NCBI GenBank assembly: GCA_040756475.1
Contig: JBFLZB010000013.1
Span: 1-47,175 of the forward strand
DNA length: 47,175 nt
Direction of reading: 5' to 3'
Source of the DNA: Thermodesulfobacteriota bacterium
GTDB lineage: Bacteria; Desulfobacterota; Deferrisomatia; Deferrisomatales; JACRMM01
Shown here: positions 27,864 through 36,567 of the stretch, piece after piece
How the letters are laid out: every line of letters starts with the position of its first letter
How positions within the stretch are numbered: the stretch's first letter is position 1
Translations under genes and position numbers: made by a program
Notes under the pieces: model-generated
What the model was told of the DNA's origin: nothing
Database searches by the model: none
Seen by the model: the letters and a program-made list of their open reading frames with translations, nothing else

Positions 27864-29672
27864 TCAGAGCTCGCGGTGACACTGGAGACACCGGCCCGCC
27901 TCCCGGCAGGCCGACGCCTCGCGATACCCCTCCTCCACCTCTCGAAAGCTCCCCTTCCGGCTGCGCAGGGTGAGCCTGGGCATCTCCTCCCGTATCCTAG
28001 CCTCGGGCGTCTCCCGGTGACCGGGGAATGGCTTTCGCACCCGCCGGTCGGTGAGCCGGGTACGGGGAACCTCCGCGGCCGCGTGGTCCCCGAAGATCGC
28101 CAGGGCGGCGCGGCGCCCCTGGGCCATGGCCTGCACGGCCGTGGCCGGACCCGACACCGCGTCGCCTCCCGCGTAGACGCGGGGCAGACTCGTCTTCTGG
28201 GTCCCGGGGTCGGCCCACACGGCACCCCCGGAGTCCCGCCGGAGTCCCGCGAGCGCAGGGTCGTCGAAGACCTCTCCCGCCACCCGCTGCCCCAGGGCGG
28301 GAATCACCCGGTCCACCGGGAGCGCCCACCGTTCTCCTTCCACCGGCTCCGGCCGTCGCCGCCCGGAAGCATCGCGCTCTCCCAGCCGCATCCGGTTCAC
28401 CAGGAGCTCTCCCCCCGCTCCTGGATCGCCCGGGCGAAACGCCACGGGGTCCGACAGAAAGTGGAACTGGACCCCCTCCCGGATCGCCTCCTCCACCTCG
28501 TCTGCCCGGGCCGGCATCTCCTCCCGGCCGCGGCGGTAGACCAGGTGCACCTCCTCCGCCCCCAGGCGGAAGGCCGTGCGGCACACGTCCATGGCGGCGT
28601 TTCCGCCCCCGACCACCGCCACCCTGCGGCCGATCGCGAAGGCCGTGCCGAGCTTTGCCGCCCGCAGCACCTCCTGGAAGTCCGCTACGACCCCGTCTGC
28701 CCCCGGCAGGGCAAGCCCCAGGGAAGCCTGGGCTCCGACCCCCAGGAACACGGCCCGGTGCTCCCGCAGCAGCTCTCCCACGCCGATGCCCCCCGGCCCC
28801 ACCCGGGCCCCGGATCGGAACACCACCCCCCGGTCTCGCAGTTCCTCCAGCTCCTCGTCCAGGATGTAGGGAGGAAGCCGGTAGTCGGGGATCGTGGTGG
28901 CCAGGCGGCCGCCCACCGCCGCCTCGGCCTCGTAAACGGTCACCCGCGCCCCGAGCACGCTCAGGTAATAGGCGCAGGCGATGCCGGCAGGACCCGACCC
29001 CACGACCCCCACGCTCATCCCCCCGCCCTCGAGCCTCACCATCCGCTGGGTCCCCGTGGCGGAAGCCTCCCGAACGGACTCCCGGTGCCGGTCTGCGAGG
29101 AACCGCTTGCACCCGTTGATGGAGATGGGCTCTCCGTCGATCCCCCGCAGGCAGCGGACCTCGCAGGGGTGAGGGCAGACCCGCCCAATCACCCCCACCA
29201 GCGGGATCCGCGTGCGCACCAGGGCAAAACCCTGCTCGTACTGGGCGTCGACGAGGAGCTGCAAATAGTCGGGGATCGGCACCCGGGCAGGACAGGTTTC
29301 CTGGCAGGGCGCCACGCGCTCGGTGGGACCCAGCAGCGCATCCAGCACGGCCACGCCCAGCACGAAGAGCGCCGCTGCCGCCAGGAAGACGTGCCCGTAG
29401 GTGAACCGGGTCCACGTGACGAACACCAGTCCCCCCGCCAGGGGAATCAGGGTCGCGAAGACGATGCCCGTGAGCCACCGGCGCTGGTACATCTGCCCCA
29501 GGCCTGCCGCGATCGCCGAGAGGAGCGCCCCCCGCACGCGGGCGCGGCGCGCCTGGCCAAGCTCCTGGAGCAAGCGGTCCCGACCCCGCAACTTGCCGTG
29601 GCAGGTTCGGCAGCGCAGCGCCCTTCCCTTGTCCTCGATGCGGCAGAGACTGCAGTCCCAGTACGATTCCAT
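27864..29672 (-). CDS. GltD-like FAD/NAD(P) oxidoreductase with zinc ribbon and membrane segments
   Basis: 602 residues from ATG 29672. Residues 7-24 form a zinc ribbon (CSLC..CRTCH). Residues about 48-115 resemble a TM2-type unit (AAGLGQMYQRRWLTGI) plus a second helix. The GltD-type Fe-S domain follows (CQETCPARVPIPDY at 123-136; CPHPCEVRC at 166-174), then the FAD site VVGSGPAG (223-230) and the NAD(P) site VVGGGNAAMD (353-362). The C-terminus has CREAGRCLQCHREL, which may hold another Fe-S or metal site. In GltD-family enzymes this part moves electrons from NAD(P)H via FAD to Fe-S partners. There is no glutamate synthase large subunit nearby, and the membrane anchor suggests a partner in the membrane. 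Confidence 0.87.
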   Translation of the reverse strand: MESYWDCSLCRIEDKGRALRCRTCHGKLRGRDRLLQELGQARRARVRGALLSAIAAGLGQMYQRRWLTGIVFATLIPLAGGLVFVTWTRFTYGHVFLAAAALFVLGVAVLDALLGPTERVAPCQETCPARVPIPDYLQLLVDAQYEQGFALVRTRIPLVGVIGRVCPHPCEVRCLRGIDGEPISINGCKRFLADRHRESVREASATGTQRMVRLEGGGMSVGVVGSGPAGIACAYYLSVLGARVTVYEAEAAVGGRLATTIPDYRLPPYILDEELEELRDRGVVFRSGARVGPGGIGVGELLREHRAVFLGVGAQASLGLALPGADGVVADFQEVLRAAKLGTAFAIGRRVAVVGGGNAAMDVCRTAFRLGAEEVHLVYRRGREEMPARADEVEEAIREGVQFHFLSDPVAFRPGDPGAGGELLVNRMRLGERDASGRRRPEPVEGERWALPVDRVIPALGQRVAGEVFDDPALAGLRRDSGGAVWADPGTQKTSLPRVYAGGDAVSGPATAVQAMAQGRRAALAIFGDHAAAEVPRTRLTDRRVRKPFPGHRETPEARIREEMPRLTLRSRKGSFREVEEGYREASACREAGRCLQCHREL

Positions 29673-29837
29673 GCGCGTCCGACGCGTTGGAGGGCCGCGG
29701 CCGGCCCTCGATCCGGTTGCTTCCCGCACCCGGCCAGACGTCGCCCCACAACGTCGGCTCTCGACCTGCCCGCACCCCGATCCCCACCGGGGCTGGACCC
29801 ACAGACCTCCCCACCGCCCAACCCAGCCGCGAGCCCG

Positions 29838-30611
29838 TCAGTACTTCTCCACGTATGCGTATGCGTTGTGGTTGTGAATGCTCTCGAAGTTCTCGGCCTC
29901 GACCGAGAACCAGGTCACGTTGGAGTCCTTGAGCAGCATCTGGGCCACGTCGCGAACGATGTCCTCGACGAACTTGGGGTTGTTGTACGCCTTCTCCGTC
30001 ACGTACTTCTCGTCCGAACGCTTGAGCAGGCTGTACACCTCGGCCGACGCACGCCCTTCCACGAGACCGACCAGGTCCTCGATCCAGACGAACTCCCGAA
30101 ACCGAACGTTGACGGTCACTTCGGAGCGCTGGTTGTGGGCGCCGCCCGCGCTGATGGCCTTCGAGCAGGGGCAAACGCTGGTGACCGGCACCTTCACCTG
30201 CACCACGAGGTCGTACCCCCCCTCGCGGATGGATCCCTTCAGGGCGCACTGGTACGACATGATCGACACTTCCCGGCTCACGGGGGCCCGCTTCTCCATG
30301 AAGTAGGGGAAGTGGATCTCCATGTGGGCCGATACGGCGTCGAGCTTCTCGCGGATCTTCTCCAGCAGGTGCGGGAAGTTTCTCACGGCGATGCCGTGAC
30401 GGTACTCGTTGAGCACCTCCACGAACCGGCTCATGTGGGTGCCCTTGAAGTGGTGCGGCAGGCCCACCGACATGTTCACCGTGGCGACCGTGTGCTGCTC
30501 CCCGTGGGTCTTGTCGAGCACGGTGACCGGATACGTGATGTTCTTGACCCCCACCTTGTCGATGGCGATCTGCCGGTGGTCCCGCTTGCTCTGGATGTCC
30601 TCGAGGACCAT
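29838..30611 (-). CDS. folE2: GTP cyclohydrolase FolE2
   Basis: 257 residues, normal for the type IB enzyme. It converts GTP to 7,8-dihydroneopterin triphosphate, the first step of folate and queuosine precursor synthesis. The catalytic/metal region SVCPCSKAIS (C147, C149) and GAHNQRSEV (H159) is present, as is the N-terminal VGVKNITYPV. It starts 6 bp after queD with no strong ribosome site, so translation is likely coupled. With QueD it points to the preQ0/queuosine path; QueE and QueC are not in the window. Confidence 0.95.
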   Translation of the reverse strand: MVLEDIQSKRDHRQIAIDKVGVKNITYPVTVLDKTHGEQHTVATVNMSVGLPHHFKGTHMSRFVEVLNEYRHGIAVRNFPHLLEKIREKLDAVSAHMEIHFPYFMEKRAPVSREVSIMSYQCALKGSIREGGYDLVVQVKVPVTSVCPCSKAISAGGAHNQRSEVTVNVRFREFVWIEDLVGLVEGRASAEVYSLLKRSDEKYVTEKAYNNPKFVEDIVRDVAQMLLKDSNVTWFSVEAENFESIHNHNAYAYVEKY

Positions 30612-30617
30612 GGGAGC

Positions 30618-30989
30618 TCAGGTGCGCAGGTAGCTCGCGCAGGCCTTGTCGCTCTCCCACGCGGTCACCCGGTGGACCCACAATCCCTCGCGCTCGATGC
30701 GGCGGGCCAGCTCCTCGAAGATGAACCGGGCGATGAGCTCCGACGAGGGGTTCTGGTCGCGAAAGGCGGGCATCTCGTTCAGATACCCGTGGTCCAGGGT
30801 ATCCAGGATCTGGGAGGTCGCCCCCTTGAGCTCCTGGAAGTCGATGGCCAGACCGGTGGCGTCGAGCCGATCGGCGCGCACCACCACCTCCACCTTCCAG
30901 TTGTGCCCGTGGAGCGCCTCACACTGGCCCTTGTAGCCCCGCAGGTTGTGGGCCGCGGCAAAGGAGTCCTCGATCTTCAGCTCGTACAT
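30618..30989 (-). CDS. queD: 6-carboxy-5,6,7,8-tetrahydropterin synthase QueD
   Basis: 123 residues. It converts dihydroneopterin triphosphate, the FolE2 product, to 6-carboxytetrahydropterin. Zinc ligands are H14 (FAAAHNLRG), H27 and H29 (LHGHNW); the catalytic cysteine is C23 (GQCEALHGH), and LDHGYLN (D66, H67) and WESDKA (E112) complete the site. C23 in the CxxxHGH motif marks QueD rather than animal-type PTPS. It is the first gene of a two-gene unit with folE2. Confidence 0.95.
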   Translation of the reverse strand: MYELKIEDSFAAAHNLRGYKGQCEALHGHNWKVEVVVRADRLDATGLAIDFQELKGATSQILDTLDHGYLNEMPAFRDQNPSSELIARFIFEELARRIEREGLWVHRVTAWESDKACASYLRT

Positions 30990-31034
30990 GGCCAGGCCGA
31001 TTCTCGTGCGAAAGGGAACAAAGCGCGAAGCCTA

Positions 31035-32411
31035 TCACCCGCCACGGTTACTTTCCAGCACTTTCGGGGTGCGCGGCCCCACCAGGAGGACCTGCACGTC
31101 CATCACGTTGGTGCGGGTCGGGCCGGTGCGCACCAGATCCCCCAGGGCGTCGAAGAAGGCGTAGCTGTCATTGTCGTCCAGGTGCCGGCGGGGGTCGAGA
31201 CCTCGGCTCCGGGCCCGAGGGGCCGTGGCGTGGTCGCACACGGCCCCCGCTGCGTCGGTGGGTCCGTCGGTGCCGTCGGTGCCGCCGGACAGGCCCGCGA
31301 TTCCCGGCCACCCCTCCAGCTCCAGGGCCAGGGCCAGGGCCAGTTCCTGGTTTCTGCCCCCCTTGCCCGTGCCCCGCAGGGTCACGGTGGTCTCCCCCCC
31401 GGCCAGGAGGCAGGCGGGGGGAGGCACCGGGTCGCCGGAGAGCTGGCTTTCCTTGGCCACGGCCGCGAGGAAGCGCGCGGCCTCCCGGGCCTCGCCCTGG
31501 AGCCGGGAGCTCAGGAGCAGGGGGCGGTAGCCGAGCCGCCGCGCCGCATCCGCCGCGGCCTCCAGGCTCAGGCGGTTGGACCCTACCACGGCGTGGACCA
31601 CCCCCTCCAGGGCAGGGTGACCTTCCTTGGGGGTCTCGGGCACCTCACCCCGCTCCCCCGCCTCCAGCACCCGGTGCACGGCGGGAGGGACCCGGTCCTC
31701 CAGGCCATAGCGGCGCAGGGTCTCGCGGGCACGGGCAAAGGTGCTCGGGTCCGCGCTGAGGGGTCCGGAGGCGATGACGTCGAGCTTGTCCCCCACGACG
31801 TCGGAGAGCACCAGGTTGACCACCCGGGCCGGGTGCGCAGCCACGGCGAGCCGCCCCCCCGACACCTGGGAGAGGTGCTTTCGCAGGGCGTTGATCTCTC
31901 CGATGGAGGCTCCGCAGGCGAGCAGAAGCGCGGTGAGCTCCCGAAGGTCCTCCAGGGAAACCCCCGGCGCGGGAAGGGTGAGGAGCGCCGACCCTCCCCC
32001 CGAGAAGACCGAGATCACCAGGTCCTCGGGCCCCGCCCCCCGGACCAGCTCCAGGATGCGAGCCGCCGCCTCGAGTCCGCGCGCGTCGGGCACCGGGTGG
32101 GAGGCCTGGAGGACCGACACCCGCTCCAGGGGCACGCCGTGCCCGTCCTTGACGCACACCGCGCCCCCCCACACCCGCGGGCCCAGGACCTCTTCCACCG
32201 CCTGGGCCATGGGCGCCGAACCCTTGCCCGCCCCCACGACGAGGACCCTGCCCGCCCCGGCACGCGGCAGGTCCACCCACGTCTCCCCCTCCGGGGTGCG
32301 CACCCCGAGACGGTCTTCGACCACCCGCAGGTGCGCTGCCACCGCCCGGCGGGGCTCGGCCGCCGCCACCGCAGCCTCGAAGAGGATCTGGGCGTGCTCC
32401 CGCAAGCTCAC
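31035..32411 (-). CDS. Glycerate 2-kinase (GckA/MOFRL family)
   Basis: 458 residues from GTG 32411, which overlaps the stop of the SurA-like gene (GTGA). The N-terminal domain has VLVVGAGKGSAPMAQAVEEVLG and VFSGGGSALL, and the C-terminal MOFRL domain has LLAGGETTVTLRGTGKGGRNQELALA and SGGTDGTDGPTDAAGA. The family phosphorylates D-glycerate to 2-phosphoglycerate in the cytoplasm. An upstream in-frame ATG (32468) would overlap the previous gene by 61 bp and is less likely. It ends the sdh-mltG operon. Confidence 0.9.
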   Translation of the reverse strand: MSLREHAQILFEAAVAAAEPRRAVAAHLRVVEDRLGVRTPEGETWVDLPRAGAGRVLVVGAGKGSAPMAQAVEEVLGPRVWGGAVCVKDGHGVPLERVSVLQASHPVPDARGLEAAARILELVRGAGPEDLVISVFSGGGSALLTLPAPGVSLEDLRELTALLLACGASIGEINALRKHLSQVSGGRLAVAAHPARVVNLVLSDVVGDKLDVIASGPLSADPSTFARARETLRRYGLEDRVPPAVHRVLEAGERGEVPETPKEGHPALEGVVHAVVGSNRLSLEAAADAARRLGYRPLLLSSRLQGEAREAARFLAAVAKESQLSGDPVPPPACLLAGGETTVTLRGTGKGGRNQELALALALELEGWPGIAGLSGGTDGTDGPTDAAGAVCDHATAPRARSRGLDPRRHLDDNDSYAFFDALGDLVRTGPTRTNVMDVQVLLVGPRTPKVLESNRGG

Positions 32412-33040
32412 GACTCCGGCAGGGGGTTCACCCAGACCCTGCCCTGCTTTATCTGCCGCTCGATCCATTGGTCCAGCTCCCGCTGAAAGACGGTTTGCGC
32501 CAGGTGGCTCCTCACGGCCTCGCGCACCTCGGCCAGGGGCCTGCCCCCGAAGTCTTCGCTGCGGCGGCCGTACTGGGTGCGAATCTCGGCCTCCGGCACG
32601 AAGGTCATTTCCCGGCGCAGCGCCAGGTACGCCTCCACCAGAGCCAGCCGCGCGAGCCGATCCGCGATGGCTGCCCGGTCCAGACCGAGAAGGGCCAGCT
32701 CCCCCCACCCGCTCTTCCCGTGCCGGTCCTCCCACCGGGCCGTCTGCTCGGCCACGGCACCCGAAGCGGGTTCCAGGCGCAGCTTTCGCGCCTCCGCCAG
32801 GAGGAGCTCCCGGCGCACCAGGGCGTCGCGCACCGCGGCGGGCTCCAGCGCCTCCCCCGTCGCCCCTTCCCGGCGCAGGAGCTCCCGCTCCTGGAGCACC
32901 CGGCTCCAGGTGATGACCGCCGTGTCCACCCGCGCCGCGATGGCGTCGAGCACGGCGGCGCCGGCCCCGGCCGCCGCCAGGCACAGGGAAAGCCCCACCG
33001 CCGCCCCCAGCCGCCCCCGGCCCCGCACCCTGCCCTTCAC
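32408..33040 (-). CDS. SurA N-terminal-like periplasmic protein without PPIase domain
   Basis: 210 residues from GTG 33040, which overlaps the MltG stop (GTGA). A signal peptide ends near AAAGAGA. The rest (VLDAIAARVDTAVITWSRVLQERELLRRE..ALVRRELLLAEARKLRLEP) resembles the helical chaperone part of SurA/PpiD. There is no parvulin PPIase domain; the protein is about half of SurA length. It may be a chaperone for envelope proteins or a linked assembly factor. Family assignment is moderate. Confidence 0.7.
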   Translation of the reverse strand: MKGRVRGRGRLGAAVGLSLCLAAAGAGAAVLDAIAARVDTAVITWSRVLQERELLRREGATGEALEPAAVRDALVRRELLLAEARKLRLEPASGAVAEQTARWEDRHGKSGWGELALLGLDRAAIADRLARLALVEAYLALRREMTFVPEAEIRTQYGRRSEDFGGRPLAEVREAVRSHLAQTVFQRELDQWIERQIKQGRVWVNPLPES

Positions 33041-34056
33041 CGGCCGCTCCGGCGCTGGAAGAGGTCCACGTGCCGGCGGTGCTCCTCATAGGTCACCGAG
33101 AAGACGTGGGTGCCGTCGTTTCGGCTAACGAAGAAGAGATAGGGCACGTCGGCGGGCCGAAGCACCGCCTCCAGGCTGGCGCGTCCGGGGTTCGCGATGG
33201 CCCCCGGGGGCAGCCCGAACCGGGTATAGGTGTTGTAGGGCGTGTCGCGCCGCAGGTCGGCCCGGCGCAGGTTGCCGTCGAACTCCTCCAGGCCGTAGAT
33301 CACCGTGGGGTCGCTCTCCAGGCGCATCTTGCGGGAGAGCCGGTTGTGGAACACGGCGGCCACCAGGGCCCGCTCCCCGGGGGCGCCGGTCTCCTTCTCC
33401 ACGACCGAGGCCAGGGTTACCCACGAGCGCAGGTCGAGCCCCCGCGCCTGCGCCTCGGGCAGCAGCGGCTCCGCCACCTCGCGGAAGCGCCGGATCAGGG
33501 CGTCGGCCACCCGCTCGGCCGGCAGCCCCCGGGCAAAGCGGTAGGTGTCGGGGAAGAGGTACCCCTCCAGGGTGGGTCCGGGAAGCCCCCACCGCTCGGG
33601 TGCCCCCACATCCAGTGCGAGGTCGGCAAACTCCCGGGCCGACACGATCCCGGCAGCCTCCAGCCCGGCAGCCATCTCCCGCACGGTAGCCCCTTCGGGA
33701 AACGTCACCCCCAGAAGCTCGACCCGGCCCGCCTCCAGGTCGGCGAAGACGTCCACCAGGCGCACCGGCGCCTCGAAGGCGTAGGTGCCCGCCTTCCAGC
33801 GCTCCGGGCGCGCCCAGACCCGCAGGCCCCAGCGGGTTCCCCGCTCCCAGGGCCCGAGGCCGGCCTGCGCCAGGGACCGGGCCACCGCATCCCCCGTGGC
33901 CCCTGGCGGAACTTCCAGGCGCACGGTGCCGGTACCCCGCCCCTCGTGGACGTACTGGGCCACCCGCAGCGGCACGAGCACCGCCAGGCACGCCAGGCAC
34001 CAGGCCGCGAGCCGGGCGACGCTGCCCAGCGGTGCGCACCGAGGAAGAACCGCCAT
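33037..34056 (-). CDS. mltG: Endolytic murein transglycosylase MltG
   Basis: 339 residues. An N-terminal membrane helix (about 13-30) anchors a periplasmic YceG domain. The catalytic glutamate is E220 in LASVVEKETG; YLFPDTYRF (166-174), VFHNRL and the terminal DGTHVFSVTYEEH are typical. It cuts nascent glycan strands near the inner membrane, ending their growth. It starts 1 bp after the sdhB stop. Its place behind sdhCAB is unusual, but the spacing makes one transcript likely. Confidence 0.94.
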   Translation of the reverse strand: MAVLPRCAPLGSVARLAAWCLACLAVLVPLRVAQYVHEGRGTGTVRLEVPPGATGDAVARSLAQAGLGPWERGTRWGLRVWARPERWKAGTYAFEAPVRLVDVFADLEAGRVELLGVTFPEGATVREMAAGLEAAGIVSAREFADLALDVGAPERWGLPGPTLEGYLFPDTYRFARGLPAERVADALIRRFREVAEPLLPEAQARGLDLRSWVTLASVVEKETGAPGERALVAAVFHNRLSRKMRLESDPTVIYGLEEFDGNLRRADLRRDTPYNTYTRFGLPPGAIANPGRASLEAVLRPADVPYLFFVSRNDGTHVFSVTYEEHRRHVDLFQRRSGR

Positions 34057-34057
34057 T

Positions 34058-34804
34058 CTACCGGGTCAGCCAGTTCTTGAAGAAATACCAGGTGGTCGCC
34101 CGGTTCAGGTCTGCGATGGCCGTGGTGAGGGGCACTTCCTTGGGGCATGCCTTGGCGCAGTTCTGGGCGTTGCCGCACTCGGTGATGCCCCCGTCCCCCA
34201 TGATCGCCTCCAGGCGCTCGTCGGCCAGCGCCTTCCCGATGGGCGAGATGTTGAAGTAGAGCGCCTGGGCCAGGGGAGCAGGGCCCATGAAGTTGGTGCG
34301 CGCGTTGACCTGGGGACACGCCTCCATGCAGCAGCCGCAGGTCATGCACCGGCTCAGGCGGTAGCCGAACTGGCGCTGCTTCTCCATGAGGCGCGGGCCG
34401 GGGCCCAGGTTGTAGGTGCCGTCCACCGGCACCCACCCCTTGATGCGCTTGAGGCTCGCGAACATCGACTCCCGGTCCACGGCGAGGTCGCGCACCACGG
34501 GGAACTTAGAGAGGGGCTCGAGCACGATGGGCTCCGCGAGATCGGCCACCAAGGCCGTGCAGGCCTGCCGCGCCCTGCCGTTGATGACCATGGAGCACGC
34601 CCCGCAGACCTCCTCCAGGCAGTTGCAGTCCCACGCCACCGGGGTCGTGGCGCTGCCCTGGGCGTCCACGGGGTTCTTCTGGATCTCCTGGAGGCACGTG
34701 ATCACGTTCATCGAGGCGGCGCGCGCCACGGCAAACTCCTCCCAGCGCGCCGGCGCGCCGGGGGCCTCCTGGCGGCGGATCTTCAGGCGCACCGTCTGGC
34801 TCAT
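34058..34804 (-). CDS. sdhB: Succinate dehydrogenase/fumarate reductase iron-sulfur subunit
   Basis: 248 residues. The [2Fe-2S] domain has C60, C62, C67, C70 and C82 (CNCLEEVCGACSMVINGRARQAC is split over these). The C-terminal part has CMTCGCCMEACP and ECGNAQNCAKACP for the [4Fe-4S] and [3Fe-4S] clusters. It moves electrons between SdhA and the haem/quinone subunit SdhC. ATG 34804 overlaps the sdhA stop by 4 bp. The sequence style is that of the type B, Bacillus/Geobacter-like enzymes that can run as fumarate reductase. Confidence 0.94.
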   Translation of the reverse strand: MSQTVRLKIRRQEAPGAPARWEEFAVARAASMNVITCLQEIQKNPVDAQGSATTPVAWDCNCLEEVCGACSMVINGRARQACTALVADLAEPIVLEPLSKFPVVRDLAVDRESMFASLKRIKGWVPVDGTYNLGPGPRLMEKQRQFGYRLSRCMTCGCCMEACPQVNARTNFMGPAPLAQALYFNISPIGKALADERLEAIMGDGGITECGNAQNCAKACPKEVPLTTAIADLNRATTWYFFKNWLTR

Positions 34805-36552
34805 GCGAGAGCCTCCTTTTTGTCCACGTCGTACACGCGCGGCCGGGGCGGGATGTACTGGACGTCCACGTCCTCGTAGTCGATCCGGGGGCCCTCGGGG
34901 GTCCAGGCGGCCAGGGTCGTCTTCAGGAACCGCTCGTCGTCGCGCTCGGGGAAGTCGGGCTTGTAGTGGGCGCCCCGGCTCTCGTCGCGCAGCCGCGCCC
35001 CGAGCGTCATGGCGTGGGCGAGCTCGAGCATGTAGTAGAGCTGGCGCGTGAAGTGGAGCGACTGGTTGAGGCGCCGGCCGCGGTCGGCCAACCCGATCCC
35101 CCGCCAGCGCTCCCGGAGCTCCCCGAGCTTCTCCAGGGTCTCGTCGAGCTGGTCGTCGTAGCGCACCACCGTGACGTTCTCGGTCATGATCCGGCCGAGC
35201 TCCCGGTGGAGGCGGTAGGGGTTCTCGCTGCCTTCGCGCCCCCCGATCTCCAACAGGAAGGCGGCCTGGCGCTTCACCTCGGCGTCGAACGCGGACCCGG
35301 CCCCCGCGCCCTCCCCCGCCTCGGCATACTCCATGGCCCGCTGGCCCGCCACCTGCCCCCCGTAGATGCACGAGAGCAGGCTATTGGCCCCCAGGCGGTT
35401 GGCGCCGTGGTACTGGTACTCGCACTCCCCGGCCGCGAAGAGGCCCGGCACGTTGGTCATCTGGTCGAAGTCCACCCAGAGCCCCCCCATGGAGTAGTGG
35501 ACCGCCGGGAAGACCTTCATGGGCACCCGCGCGGGGTCGTGGCCGGTGAACTTGCGGTAGATCTCCAGGATGCCGCCGAGCTTCACCTCCAGGAAGTCCG
35601 GGGGCAGGTGGCTCACGTCCAGGTACACCTGCATCTGCCCGTCCACCCCCAGGCCGCGCGTCACGCACACGTCGAAGATCTCCCGGGTGGCGATGTCGCG
35701 GGGCACGAGGTTGCCGTAGGCCGGGTACTTCTCCTCCAGGAAGTACCAGGGCTTCCCGTCTCGGGGCACCCAGACCCGCCCCCCTTCGCCCCGGGCCGAC
35801 TCGCTCATGAGGCGCAGCTTGTCCTCCCCCGGGATGGCCGTGGGGTGGACCTGGATGAACTCCGGGTTCGCGTAGCGCACCCCCTGGGTGTAGACGCTCC
35901 CCACGGCGGCGCCCGTGTTGATGACCGAGTTGGTGGACTTGCCGAAGACCAGGCCCGGCCCGCCGGTGGCCAGGATGACGGCCCGGGCGGGAAGCGCCCG
36001 CACCTCGCTCCCCGCCAGGTGGAGCGCCGTGACGCCCCGGCACGCGCCCCGCTCGTCGATCACCGCGGAAAGGAACTCCCACCCTTCGTACAGGGTCACC
36101 AGGCCTGCCGCCTCGTAGCGGCGCACCTGCTCGTCGAGGGCGTAGAGAAGCTGCTGGCCCGTGGTGGCGCCCGCGTAGGCGGTGCGGTGGTGCCTGGTGC
36201 CCCCGAAGCGCCGGAAGTCCAGCAGGCCCTCCGCGGTGCGGTTGAACATCACCCCCAGGCGGTCGAAGAGGTAGATGACGCCCGGCGCCGCCTCGCACAT
36301 CCGCTTCACCGGCGTCTGGTTGGCGAGGAAGTCGCCGCCGTAGACCGTGTCGTCGAAGTGCTCCCAGGGGCTGTCCCCCTCGCCCTTGGTGTTCACCGCC
36401 GCGTTGATGCCGCCCTGGGCGCACACCGAGTGGGACCTCCGCACCGGGACGATGCTCACCAGGTCCACGTGGAAGTTCTGCTCCGCAGCGCGCACCGCGG
36501 CCATGAGGCCCGCCAGCCCGCCCCCCACCACCACGATGTTCTTGCGCTCCAC
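34801..36552 (-). CDS. sdhA: Succinate dehydrogenase/fumarate reductase flavoprotein subunit
   Basis: 583 residues from GTG 36552 (GAGGAGG about 8 bases upstream). The FAD site is VVVGGGLAGLMAA; H41 in RRSHSVCAQGG is the histidine that binds FAD covalently. FIQVHPTAIPG, the catalytic arginine region SESARGEGG and YSMGGLWVD are present. It oxidises succinate to fumarate or the reverse at the inner membrane. Type B complex as judged by the single five-helix SdhC beside it. Confidence 0.95.
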   Translation of the reverse strand: MERKNIVVVGGGLAGLMAAVRAAEQNFHVDLVSIVPVRRSHSVCAQGGINAAVNTKGEGDSPWEHFDDTVYGGDFLANQTPVKRMCEAAPGVIYLFDRLGVMFNRTAEGLLDFRRFGGTRHHRTAYAGATTGQQLLYALDEQVRRYEAAGLVTLYEGWEFLSAVIDERGACRGVTALHLAGSEVRALPARAVILATGGPGLVFGKSTNSVINTGAAVGSVYTQGVRYANPEFIQVHPTAIPGEDKLRLMSESARGEGGRVWVPRDGKPWYFLEEKYPAYGNLVPRDIATREIFDVCVTRGLGVDGQMQVYLDVSHLPPDFLEVKLGGILEIYRKFTGHDPARVPMKVFPAVHYSMGGLWVDFDQMTNVPGLFAAGECEYQYHGANRLGANSLLSCIYGGQVAGQRAMEYAEAGEGAGAGSAFDAEVKRQAAFLLEIGGREGSENPYRLHRELGRIMTENVTVVRYDDQLDETLEKLGELRERWRGIGLADRGRRLNQSLHFTRQLYYMLELAHAMTLGARLRDESRGAHYKPDFPERDDERFLKTTLAAWTPEGPRIDYEDVDVQYIPPRPRVYDVDKKEALA

Positions 36553-36567
36553 CGTTTGCCTCCTCGA

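Noticed and set aside
27864-27920. The CLQCH at the end of the GltD-like protein as a c-type haem site
   Set aside because: The protein has no signal peptide and its redox domains are cytoplasmic; the cysteines fit a Fe-S or metal site better.
26220-32486. A 2,088-codon plus-strand open frame across ResB, the GltD-like gene, FolE2, QueD and glycerate kinase
   Set aside because: It runs opposite five well-recognised genes and shows no family motif; it is a GC-driven shadow.
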